From an uncultured Saprospiraceae bacterium (GTDB taxonomy: Bacteria; Bacteroidota; Bacteroidia; Chitinophagales; Saprospiraceae): a stretch of DNA of 7,793 bases. Positions 1-6,594 of this stretch are shown here, piece after piece. Both the position numbers and the translations under genes were made by a program. The stretch spans positions 1 to 7,793 of the forward strand of contig CALGLY010000003.1 in assembly GCA_937959095.1 (NCBI GenBank), written 5' to 3'. Positions within the stretch are counted from its first letter, which is position 1. Each line of letters starts with the position of its first letter. Below the pieces are notes generated by a model. That model saw only the letters and a program-made list of their open reading frames with translations, had not been told where the DNA came from and made no database searches.

Positions 1-380
1 TTCACTAGGCGTTCTAGTTCTTTGGCTTCTTCCAAGTCGAAACAAAGTGGTTTATCGGATACGACATGAAAGCCATTCTCCAATGCCATTTTTGCAGGTC
101 CAAAATGCACATGATTGGGAGTCACGATGGAGACAAAATCCATGCGTTCTCCTTCGGGTAGGGCTTTTTCTTTTTCAATCATTTCAGTATAGCTGCCGTA
201 TACTCTTTCAGAGGGCAAAAACAAATCTGCACCTGAAAGTTTCGAGCGTTCGGGATTGCTACTGAATGCACCACAAACTAATTCTATTTGTCCATCCAAA
301 GCCGCAGCCATGCGATGTACTGCACCGATGAACGCCCCACGTCCACCACCAACCATACCCATACGTATTTTCCGACTCAT
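1..380 (-). CDS. Gfo/Idh/MocA-family oxidoreductase, N-terminal part (runs off left edge)
   Basis: I translated this from the reverse strand: 126 codons are visible from the ATG at 378-380, with no stop before the window edge. The family comprises NAD(P)-dependent cytosolic dehydrogenases acting mostly on sugars, inositols and related polyols. The N-terminal Rossmann fold is visible: a glycine-rich dinucleotide loop GGGRGAFIG at residues 11-19, a second strand ending in GAFSSNPER (residues 37-45), the VTPNHVHF strand and turn at residues 86-93, and DKP at residues 109-111, where the usual motif is EKP with its conserved lysine. No acidic residue ends the second strand at the usual place, so NADP use is possible; this is only inference. 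The C-terminal substrate domain lies outside the window, so the substrate cannot be named. An in-frame TAA lies five codons upstream, which limits the start to this ATG or the Met codons at residues 7 and 9. The gene follows prs on the same strand, 186 bp away, and most of that gap is the palindromic repeat at 400-567. Confidence 0.92.
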   Translation of the reverse strand, partial: MSRKIRMGMVGGGRGAFIGAVHRMAAALDGQIELVCGAFSSNPERSKLSGADLFLPSERVYGSYTEMIEKEKALPEGERMDFVSIVTPNHVHFGPAKMALENGFHVVSDKPLCFDLEEAKELERLV

Positions 381-399
381 ACTTTTTACGGTTTACGGT

Positions 400-567
400 G
401 GACGGTCGGCTTCGCCTTGATGGTCGCTTCGCCTGCCTGTCGGCAGACAAGCTTGACGGAAAAGTTGCTTTCGCAATTTTTTTATTGCCGTTTACCGTCA
501 AGTATATCGAAGATATGCGCCCATAGGCCGTCAAGCGAAACGCCCGTCAAGGCGAAGCCGACCGTCC
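400..567. repeat. Palindromic repeat element between prs and the oxidoreductase gene
   Basis: A perfect 21-bp inverted repeat joins 400-420 and 547-567 (outer arm begins GGACGGTCGGCTTCGCC). Pairing continues inward imperfectly (CGCTTCGCCTG at 425-435 against the complement of 531-541). Inside is a second hairpin, CTTGACGG at 452-459 with CCGTCAAG at 495-502, and within it AAAAGTTGC-TTTC-GCAATTTTT. The short word family TTTACGGT/CCGTTTACCGTC recurs at 387-399 and 489-500. The element is richer in GC than the neighbouring noncoding DNA. The right arm shares its last base with the prs stop codon, and the left arm ends 20 bp before the ATG of the downstream gene. This layout fits a dispersed REP- or MITE-like palindrome. 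It could also act as an intercistronic structure or terminator, since the inner hairpin is followed by a T-run on the plus strand. No transposase is present. Confidence 0.75.
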
Positions 568-1532
568 TAGCCATTTACGAATAATTTAGAAATTGAGCGA
601 TTTTCGTGCGTGTTTCGGATGGCTTTACCAAACAAACCCGCCGCGCTCAATACTTTTATTTTTTCTGATTTTTGCTTTAGGGGCAAGGTATCGGTGATAA
701 TGAGTTCATCTAATCTAGAGTTATTGATATTCTCATAGGCTTTGCCCGAAAGGACAGGGTGCGCGCAGATTGCTCGTACACTTTTCGCGCCTTGCTCTAG
801 GATAATATCAGCCGCTCTGCTTAGTGTCCCTGCGGTATCGACGAGGTCATCTATCAAAATTACATCTGCGCCTTTCACATCTCCGATGACGGTCATGCCA
901 GCGATTTCATTGGCACGTTCTCGATATTTATCACAAATAACAAGGCGTGTTTTGAAGTATTTCGCATAGGAGCGCGCTCGTTTCACACCACCCACATCAG
1001 GCGAAGCAAAAATGACATTGCTCATGTCTTGTTGCTTCAAGTAAGGCATAAAGACCGCTTCACTCTTGAGGTGATCTACAGGAATATCGAAAAAACCTTG
1101 TATTTGATCGGCGTGAAAATCCATCGTCATCAAGCGGTGTGCGCCTGCTACATGGATGAGATCCGCAATTAATTTTGCTGAAATCGGCACGCGTGGCTTA
1201 TCCTTTCTGTCTTGTCGGGCATAGCCAAAGTAAGGAATAACAGCAGTGATATAACCTGCGGATGCGCGTTTAGCAGCATCAATCATGAGGAGCAATTCCA
1301 TCAAGTTGTCGGAAGGTTGTGGCGTAGATTGAATGAAAAATACATACGAACCACGCACCGATTCTTCAATGACGGGTTGCATTTCGCCATCACTGAACTT
1401 ATTCAAGGTGATTTTGCTTAATTGCTGCCCATAGGCTTCTGCTATTTTGTTGGCTAATACTTCTGTATTTTGCCCCGCAAATAGCACGACTTCCGAGTTT
1501 TTATTCAAAACGGGATGTTGATTATGTATCAC
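567..1532 (-). CDS. prs: Ribose-phosphate pyrophosphokinase (PRPP synthetase)
   Basis: This enzyme transfers the pyrophosphoryl group of ATP to ribose 5-phosphate, giving PRPP for purine, pyrimidine, NAD, histidine and tryptophan synthesis in the cytosol. The 321 residues show all the family landmarks: FSDGE at 46-50, the ATP-binding loop YARQDRK at 104-110, the family signature DFHADQIQGFFDIP at 138-151, SPDVGG at 177-182, and the PRPP/ribose-phosphate loop IDDLVDTAGT at 227-236. Length is close to the usual 310-320. The ATG at 1530-1532 gives about 14 residues before the first strand (VVLFAG), which is normal; a weak AAAGAG lies just upstream. The C-terminus reads SISKLF and then VNG, and the TAG stop shares its G with the first base of the palindromic repeat. 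The last residues may therefore have been altered by the repeat. The gene stands alone, and the next minus-strand gene starts 186 bp downstream. Confidence 0.97.
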   Translation of the reverse strand: MIHNQHPVLNKNSEVVLFAGQNTEVLANKIAEAYGQQLSKITLNKFSDGEMQPVIEESVRGSYVFFIQSTPQPSDNLMELLLMIDAAKRASAGYITAVIPYFGYARQDRKDKPRVPISAKLIADLIHVAGAHRLMTMDFHADQIQGFFDIPVDHLKSEAVFMPYLKQQDMSNVIFASPDVGGVKRARSYAKYFKTRLVICDKYRERANEIAGMTVIGDVKGADVILIDDLVDTAGTLSRAADIILEQGAKSVRAICAHPVLSGKAYENINNSRLDELIITDTLPLKQKSEKIKVLSAAGLFGKAIRNTHENRSISKLFVNG

Positions 1533-2037
1533 TCTTTTGTTATTAAGTAGATGTAAGATACTACTAGACTTCCAAGAAAATCCAGTACGGTTTTATAAAC
1601 GCAAGTTTGTTATTAATCAGCTACTCTAAGCAAGACGAATCGTTTTTCGACCCATATAAACCTTATGGGCCATAAAGGTAAAGTATTTTAGAGGGAGCTG
1701 TCCCAAAAAAAGGAGATTCTTAGTATGAAATGTTAGATATTGTAAGGATGGAAATAATAAATTGCTATCCTACTCAATGTGGTCGTCAATGAAATATCGA
1801 AGACGATAGCTATGTCTTTACGTGCTACAAATACTGTATTTGCTTGATGATAAGTGAGGTGGCAACACGCCCGAGCACTATGCTAGCAAACAAGCAAGAA
1901 AGCGTACCACTTCTCGCTCAAGTTTATCTATAGAAAAACGGGATTTGTATATTTATTCCCCCCAACCCAATCGAAAAATTGCCTCCGAACCAATTTAGCC
2001 TTCCCAACAAGCTCTTAAAACTCTTTTGTCTTTTATC
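1533..2037. other. Intergenic region upstream of prs, no gene recognised
   Basis: I read about 500 bp on both strands without finding a convincing gene. It must contain the prs promoter near its left end, but I could not assign boxes with confidence. Small structures present are a near-palindrome around 1660-1679 (ACCTTATGGGCCATAAAGGT, one-base bulge), a perfect 15-nt palindrome CAAATAC-T-GTATTTG at 1828-1842, and GGAGCTGTCCCAAAA at about 1694-1708. The last resembles the terminal sequence of some insertion sequences, but no matching second end or transposase is visible. Short stop-free stretches occur on the minus strand between about 1740 and 1920 without any family resemblance I can name. 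Confidence 0.6.
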
Positions 2038-2078
2038 AAAAAAGCCACCTACTCCCCAAAATAGGAATAGGTGGCTTT
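2038..2078 (-). terminator. Intrinsic terminator of the M43 protease gene
   Basis: The arms AAAGCCACCTACTCC (2041-2055) and GGAATAGGTGGCTTT (2064-2078) pair over 15 bp with a single mismatch around an 8-nt loop. Read on the minus strand the hairpin runs straight into a six-T tract (the complement of 2038-2043). It lies 55 bp past the stop codon of the minus-strand gene ending at 2133, the expected place for rho-independent termination. With no gene between it and prs, it also separates the two transcription units. Confidence 0.88.
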
Positions 2079-2132
2079 AGCTTCTTAATGACGGAGTATC
2101 TTAGACAATTTATTAATGTGAATTGCCTTATG

Positions 2133-5100
2133 CTAATTCAAATTCACTGGCGCAGAAGTCATAATGCCTAAGTGATTCCGGTGGCGTACGGAGATGTAGT
2201 AATCACCTGGAGAGACTTTAGGAAAAGCAACTGCTGATACACCGTCGGTATCTACAATTTGTCCATCTTTTCGGAGGAGCGCAGAACGCGTCGCTACAAT
2301 GATGCTTGGATCATTCGCATCGCGTAGTTCTACGAGCATCCAATCCACGATGTCATTTGCACCAATTTTTGCGATAGTGGTGCTTTCGCCGCCACCACCT
2401 TTGTGAGCGTATCCTGCTGCACTAAATGGCTCAGTTGTTGGTACTAGCTCATTGATACTTAGATTAGTAGTCATCTCATTGGTAGCTGTCTTAAATGCTC
2501 CTTGTAGGAATACTTTTGGCGATACTAACAATGGACAAGTCCCACAAGAACCACCGCAATCGATACCTGTTTCATCGCCATTCTGAATACCATCGGCACA
2601 AGAGAAACGATTTCCTGCACAAGAGATAGAAAGACTATAATTACTGACCGTTCCACCATAACCGTCTATGATGATATGGTATGTTCCTGCATTTAAGGTC
2701 TGACTGATAGATTCTGCTTGTGTGCCTGAATTATAGCTAAAGGCAATTACATCATTCGGGTCGCAAGCATTGGTCAAGAATAGGTCAATATCGCTGCCAA
2801 GTCCTGATAGGCTGATGCTGATTGCTTCTGTTCCATCTAAGCTAAATTCATAAGCCACTTCTGGCCCATTCCAACCTGATTGGCTAGAACCTGCAGTATA
2901 GCTACTGAATACATTCGCGCCATCGCCATTGCTACCTGTCACAGTCGTATTACAAGCTAATAAGAGCGGTGCAGCACAAGTAGGCACAGCACAAGGCGAA
3001 CATGGTCCGCCACAATCTACGCCTGTTTCACCTTGGTTTTGTACACCATCATTACAAGTAGGACATGCTGAACATGGGCCACCGCAATCTACCCCTGTTT
3101 CGCCTTGATTTTGTACACCATCATTACAGCTCGCACAAGCCGTACATGGTCCACCACAATCGACACCTGCTTCGCCTTGGTTCTGTATGCCATCGCTACA
3201 AGTAGCTGCGGAAGTAGAACCAATACAGAATTCAACGACTGCGCTGCTACCAATTTGCCCATTCGATGAACCAATTACTGTACCCGTCGCATCTATCGTG
3301 ATGGATAATGAACCATTGCCATAGCCACAGCAGAAGCCATCGCCATACGCATCATTCAGTGTTATGTAATAGCAGCCATCATCTAGACAGCCTGTTATAT
3401 TTTTTGTTTGTCCGTTATCTGCTGGTCGTGCGTATGGGCCACCTGACCCCAAAGCAGTGCCACTCGCATCTGCTACCGACCAAGTTGTTTCATCTGGATA
3501 ATTATCTAGGGTAAGTGCAATCGTAATGTCTGTGCAACCACCACCTGTGCATGGACCACAAGTGCCGCCACAATCTACTCCTGTTTCTGTACCATTTTGT
3601 ACACCATCATTACAAGTAGGACAAGCCGCACATGGGCCACCACAATCTACGCCTGTTTCTCCTTGGTTCTGTATGCCATCATTGCAGGTAGCACAAGCCG
3701 TACATGGGCCGCCACAATCGACACCCGTTTCGCCTTGGTTCTGGATGCCATCATTACAAGTAGGACAGGCTGAACATGGACCACCGCAATCGACACCCGT
3801 TTCGCCTTGATTCTGTATGCCATCATTACAACTTGCACAAGCCGTACAAGAACCACCACAATCGACACCTGTTTCGTTGCCATTCTGAACGCCATCGTTA
3901 CAAGAAGGTGCGCTTGCACAACTTACACTTAGATTAAAACTACTAGACGCGCCTGAATAACCATCTATAATAAGATAGTAAGTACCAGGATTTAATGTTC
4001 TAGTGATTTGCTCTGAGGTACTTCCTGAATTATAACTAAATTGTAAAATGCCGTTATTGTCGCAAGAGCTAGATAAGAATAAATCAATATCGCTGCTTAA
4101 TCCTGTCAAATCAATCGTCACTTCTCCTGCTGAAGCTACGGTAAAGCTATAAGCCACTTCTGGACCTGTCCAGCCACTACCGCTTGTCGTTGCATAAGAG
4201 TTGAATATATCTGCGCCACTCGCGCTATTTCCATTTATAGTACTATTGCAAGCTAATGGAGTCGGGTTGCTACAAGGCGTAGTACAAGCCGCACATGGGC
4301 CGCCACAATCGACCCCTGTTTCTCCTTGGTTTTGGATGCCATCGCTACAAGTCGCTGTAGTTGTGCCACAGCCATCACTTGTCAATAAGCTAGAACGCGA
4401 ACCGTTTAAGGTCGCTATGGCTCTTGCCTTTTGCCCTGTCGTAAACATATACATGCACGCGTCACTCACGTAGTCCATATAGTTCATAAACATATCATTG
4501 CTACTACAAGAGTTTTGTGGGTGATTTGGACAACCTCCATAGCTATTGCCTTGGTTTGGTGTATCCGATACCTGATCCGAACCATTACAAGAACCTGAAT
4601 CATCTCCCCAAATGTGACGAAGGTTTAACCAGTGTCCTACTTCATGCGTTGCTGTACGTCCGAGGTTGAAGGTGCCACCTGCAGGATTAGGATTGGCTAC
4701 CGAACCGATAGAACTATATGTACAAACTACCCCATCCGTACTAGCTGCACCACCAGGAAACTGTGCATAACCTAACAAACCTGCATCTGCACCACCAAAA
4801 TTAGCAGACCAGAAATTCAAGTACTTATCCCTGTTCCAAATCGTAGCGGGCTTTATCGAGCCTTCCAGATTATTTCTGGTGTAGGATGCCTGCCCGTAGT
4901 TATATCGCTTGATTCCTGTGGTCGAATTTCCATCAGGATCGGTAGAGGCTAAACAAAATTGAATCTCAAAATCGGCAACACGCCCTGCAAATTCGGACGG
5001 CACATTACCCACGTCGGAGTTTTGTGCGCGATAATCCAAATTCATCTGATCCAGCTGTGCCTGTATGAGTGCGTTGGAAATATTTTCGCCACTTCCTACT

Positions 5101-5363
5101 GCATCGCCATTATGAATAATGTGGAAGACAACAGGAATAGTAATAATTGGGTTTCTACCGAGTTCCGAGTCCCAATTTCGGATGAACTCTTTAATGGATT
5201 CTTCTTCTAGGTTCATCCGTTCTTTCAAACTAGGATCACTTAGGTGTTTTTCTTGGAGATTTTCCATCGAATGACACTGTCTTTTTTGTGCCATTAGGTT
5301 GCTACTTGCTAGGAAGCAGCATAGTAGAAGTAGTACAGAGATAGGTCGCATTTTAAAGTACAT
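2133..5363 (-). CDS. Secreted M43 (pappalysin-like) zinc metalloprotease with ten Cys-rich DCGG modules
   Basis: A 1076-residue exported protein. Residues 1-25 form a signal peptide (hydrophobic PISVLLLLCCFLASSNLMA, likely cut before Q26); translation could also start at Met5, and neither start has a clear ribosome site. The catalytic domain spans about 70-330, with zinc site HEVGHWLNLRH at 240-250 (H240, E241, H244, H250; N247 replaces the usual Gly) and a Met-turn NYMDY at 294-298, features of MEROPS M43. Ten 22-residue modules of the type CxDGxQNxxExGxDCGGxCxxC follow, starting at 339, 488, 512, 536, 560, 584, 722, 746, 770 and 922. Between them are two homologous PPC-like domains (about 364-482 and 796-915, both with SDIDLFL and an IIDGY near the end) and a DNYPDETxW...DGFCCGYGNG domain (610-714). 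The tail, 946-1076, ends in VRHRNHLGIMTSAPVNLN. The role is probably extracellular protein degradation; substrates are unknown. No typical type IX sorting tail is visible. It is a single-gene unit with its own terminator. Confidence 0.93.
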   Translation of the reverse strand: MYFKMRPISVLLLLCCFLASSNLMAQKRQCHSMENLQEKHLSDPSLKERMNLEEESIKEFIRNWDSELGRNPIITIPVVFHIIHNGDAVGSGENISNALIQAQLDQMNLDYRAQNSDVGNVPSEFAGRVADFEIQFCLASTDPDGNSTTGIKRYNYGQASYTRNNLEGSIKPATIWNRDKYLNFWSANFGGADAGLLGYAQFPGGAASTDGVVCTYSSIGSVANPNPAGGTFNLGRTATHEVGHWLNLRHIWGDDSGSCNGSDQVSDTPNQGNSYGGCPNHPQNSCSSNDMFMNYMDYVSDACMYMFTTGQKARAIATLNGSRSSLLTSDGCGTTTATCSDGIQNQGETGVDCGGPCAACTTPCSNPTPLACNSTINGNSASGADIFNSYATTSGSGWTGPEVAYSFTVASAGEVTIDLTGLSSDIDLFLSSSCDNNGILQFSYNSGSTSEQITRTLNPGTYYLIIDGYSGASSSFNLSVSCASAPSCNDGVQNGNETGVDCGGSCTACASCNDGIQNQGETGVDCGGPCSACPTCNDGIQNQGETGVDCGGPCTACATCNDGIQNQGETGVDCGGPCAACPTCNDGVQNGTETGVDCGGTCGPCTGGGCTDITIALTLDNYPDETTWSVADASGTALGSGGPYARPADNGQTKNITGCLDDGCYYITLNDAYGDGFCCGYGNGSLSITIDATGTVIGSSNGQIGSSAVVEFCIGSTSAATCSDGIQNQGEAGVDCGGPCTACASCNDGVQNQGETGVDCGGPCSACPTCNDGVQNQGETGVDCGGPCSPCAVPTCAAPLLLACNTTVTGSNGDGANVFSSYTAGSSQSGWNGPEVAYEFSLDGTEAISISLSGLGSDIDLFLTNACDPNDVIAFSYNSGTQAESISQTLNAGTYHIIIDGYGGTVSNYSLSISCAGNRFSCADGIQNGDETGIDCGGSCGTCPLLVSPKVFLQGAFKTATNEMTTNLSINELVPTTEPFSAAGYAHKGGGGESTTIAKIGANDIVDWMLVELRDANDPSIIVATRSALLRKDGQIVDTDGVSAVAFPKVSPGDYYISVRHRNHLGIMTSAPVNLN
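2991..3200 (-). repeat. Three tandem 72-bp coding repeats (DCGG modules 7-9)
   Basis: Modules starting at residues 722, 746 and 770 of the protease follow each other with a strict 24-residue (72-bp) period, made of 22 module residues and a two-residue linker. At DNA level the copies are close to identical apart from mostly synonymous changes. Each carries four cysteines at module positions 1, 15, 19 and 22 and conserved D3, N7, E10 and D14. The high DNA identity points to recent duplication or gene conversion. Confidence 0.9.
3549..3902 (-). repeat. Five tandem 72-bp coding repeats (DCGG modules 2-6)
   Basis: Modules starting at residues 488, 512, 536, 560 and 584 lie head to tail with a 72-bp period. 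The middle three share the residues CNDGIQNQGETG exactly, and the outer two carry QNGNETG or QNGTETG variants. The array separates the first PPC-like domain from the DNYPDET domain. The same repeats create long stop-free frames on the opposite strand, which are not genes. Single further modules of the type lie at 4284-4349 and 2535-2600. Confidence 0.9.
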
Positions 5364-5412
5364 AGTATTCTATATGATGTGTGTTTGAAAAATTAGAAAT
5401 AGAAAGCCAAGT

Positions 5413-5438
5413 CTTAGGTAGCCTTGTTGCTATCTAAG
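5413..5438. other. Small hairpin in the leader of the protease gene
   Basis: CTTAGGTAGC (5413-5422) and GCTATCTAAG (5429-5438) form a 10-bp stem with a 6-nt loop about 50 bp upstream of the protease start. On plus-strand RNA the only non-Watson-Crick pair is a G-U; on the protease transcript it becomes an A-C mismatch. There is no T-run, so it is not an intrinsic terminator. It could be an operator or an RNA stem, but function is unknown. Confidence 0.35.
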
Positions 5439-6020
5439 AGAATTTCTTATACAGATTTATTTTTTAAGTCTTGGATTCAAATATTAAAAAAGCAAGACAA
5501 TTAAAAACGAAATTTCGAGTACATACTTTGATAAAGAATACGCACGTACAAAATTTGCTTTAATATATCTATAACAATATTTTTGAGTGATACTTCTACC
5601 TTACGGGGCGTAAAATAGCAACATAAGAATGAATTCAAGAAATAAAAAAAGTCTGAAATTTTATTTTTTGTGACAGCGCGTCGATTTTTTATTTTTTGTG
5701 TTTTAACATAAAAATAAAATAAAATTTTGCCTTTTACTTTTATTCAAAATACATTCATTGATTTTCTTGCATTTAAGCATTAAAGATAAAACTATGTGTT
5801 TGTTTCACTTTAAAACATCAAATTGTAATGCTTTAAAAGCACGCATTTTTCTACCAAAAAAGATATATTTTTTTTTGTCATAAGAATGTCGGAATCGTTG
5901 TTTTGGGGCTTAGAGGTCGGAGTTATTGAGGTACTAACTTGTGGTTCTTTCTTTTTTTTTTGGAGGAATAAAACTAAAGCACGTAGGGGAAAAACCATTT
6001 TCACTTGTCTTTTATCGTTA
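5439..6020. other. AT-rich intergenic region between divergent genes, no gene recognised
   Basis: This stretch is strongly AT-rich, with several runs of T or A. The one clear repeat is TTTTATTTTTTGTG at 5659-5672, repeated at 5687-5700 (28-bp spacing, with GACAGCGCGTCG between the copies). TTACG-GGG-CGTAA near 5603-5615 is a minor palindrome. The protease promoter must lie in the part nearest 5364, but I cannot assign boxes. The stop-free frame at 5810-6004 on the minus strand is low-complexity and starts with GTG; I do not call it a gene. Confidence 0.6.
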
Positions 6021-6188
6021 CTTAGTAGTCGGTCAAGCTAATACTGTCGGGTATCTTCGGCGTATTTCGAGCCTGTACTTCGTTGGAAAACCGTTCATGT
6101 AGCCAGCTATAATCACGAACCTCCGCTTTGTTCAGGTTCAAACTACACTCAAATCTACTCGACATTATTAACTTGACTGACTACTTAG
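6021..6188. repeat. 168-bp long imperfect palindrome (MITE-like)
   Basis: The outer 26 bp at 6021-6046 (starting CTTAGTAGTCGGTCAAG) match the complement of 6163-6188 (starting CTAAGTAGTCAGTCAAG) at 22 positions. Pairing continues inward with small gaps: TCGGGTA against TCGAGTA, and TTTCGAGCCTG against TTTGAACCTG. It finishes in a central hairpin where GTTCATG faces CACGAAC around TAGCCAGCTA. Almost the whole element can therefore fold on itself. TACTTAG occurs at both outer edges (6019-6025 and 6182-6188) and may include a target duplication. It is less AT-rich than its surroundings. No transposase is encoded, and a 47-codon frame on the minus strand (6022-6165) appears to be a by-product of the palindrome. 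Confidence 0.6.
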
Positions 6189-6213
6189 AAATTTCACAAA
6201 AAACATCAGGCAA

Positions 6214-6406
6214 ATGAAGTTATCCAATTTTTTCTTAGCACTAACAATCGCTATACTTTTCGCAGCTCGCGGAACAAGCCTTTGAGTTATTACTAACGGA
6301 AGAAAAGCACCTAATTGTACTAGAAAATTCAGGGTATTCTCCAATGTATACCAAACCAACTGCTTTTGTTGATGCAATAAAAACATTTGTTGAGCAATAC
6401 AAATAG
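6214..6406 (+). pseudogene. Relic of an alpha/beta-hydrolase gene (C-terminal end, perhaps fused to its signal peptide)
   Basis: The frame ending at the TAG 6404-6406 reads, from about 6263, QLAEQAFELLLTEEK, HLIVLENSGYSPMY and TKPTAFVDAIKTFVEQYK. This is the typical last 45 residues of an alpha/beta-fold hydrolase of the proline-iminopeptidase type, where the motif is normally ENSGHSP and the His completes the Ser-Asp-His triad. Here the codon at 6335-6337 is TAT (Tyr), one transition away from CAT. Upstream, in another frame, the ATG at 6214-6216 gives MKLSNFFLALTIAILFAARG, which looks like an export signal, and then a stop at 6283-6285. It resembles a lipoprotein signal whose Cys became Arg (CGC), but that is speculative. 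The nucleophile region and the whole core are missing, so the gene is dead: an internal deletion, a frameshift and a lost catalytic His. The N-terminal assignment is less sure than the C-terminal one. Confidence 0.6.
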
Positions 6407-6594
6407 GTGATATTCAGATCATAACCAAATGACGACATTTTTTATTCCAAACAAGAGTTTCAATTCCATATTTTATTCTGAAATTTAATATAAATTAAAT
6501 AGTATAAGTTGTAATATTTATTTGCAAAAAAGATACCTTTACCCCTTATACTTAAATAGTTTTCTCTAAAAAGCCCTAGCCAAACACTTTATTG
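6407..6594. other. Upstream region of leuB
   Basis: About 190 bp of very AT-rich DNA separate the hydrolase relic from the leuB start. I see no leader peptide with a run of Leu codons and no T-box-like structure that would point to leucine attenuation. TTGCAA (6522-6527) and TATACT (6547-6552) lie 19 bp apart and resemble promoter boxes. In DNA this AT-rich such matches are expected by chance, and the Bacteroidota -7 pattern TAnnTTTG is not clearly present. Confidence 0.45.

Noticed and set aside
259..534. Minus-strand frame of 91 codons across the palindrome into the oxidoreductase gene
   Set aside because: It reads the oxidoreductase out of frame; the correct frame from 380 gives a clear Rossmann fold.
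3526..3810. Plus-strand frame rich in the motif HGPPQSTPVSP, antisense to the protease
   Set aside because: It is the mirror of the 72-bp coding repeats. The minus-strand frame has signal peptide, zinc site and domains, so this frame is an artefact.
2991..3902. Regular 72-bp repeats that could suggest a CRISPR array
   Set aside because: The whole unit is coding and conserved at protein level, copies abut without variable spacers, and no cas genes are present.
5810..6004. Minus-strand frame of 64 codons starting with GTG
   Set aside because: Low-complexity, Lys-rich translation across A-runs, no ribosome site, no recognisable domain.
6022..6165. Minus-strand ATG frame of 47 codons with balanced composition
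   Set aside because: It lies entirely within the 168-bp palindrome and its stop and start fall in the two arms; no family resemblance.
6168..6438. Two overlapping minus-strand frames opposite the hydrolase relic
   Set aside because: The plus strand carries the recognisable hydrolase C-terminus; the minus frames are its shadows.
6522..6552. TTGCAA/TATACT as a leuB promoter
   Set aside because: The DNA is so AT-rich that such boxes are expected by chance, and this phylum uses a different consensus.
6592..6594. TTG as the leuB start
   Set aside because: An ATG follows directly and gives the usual LeuB N-terminus.
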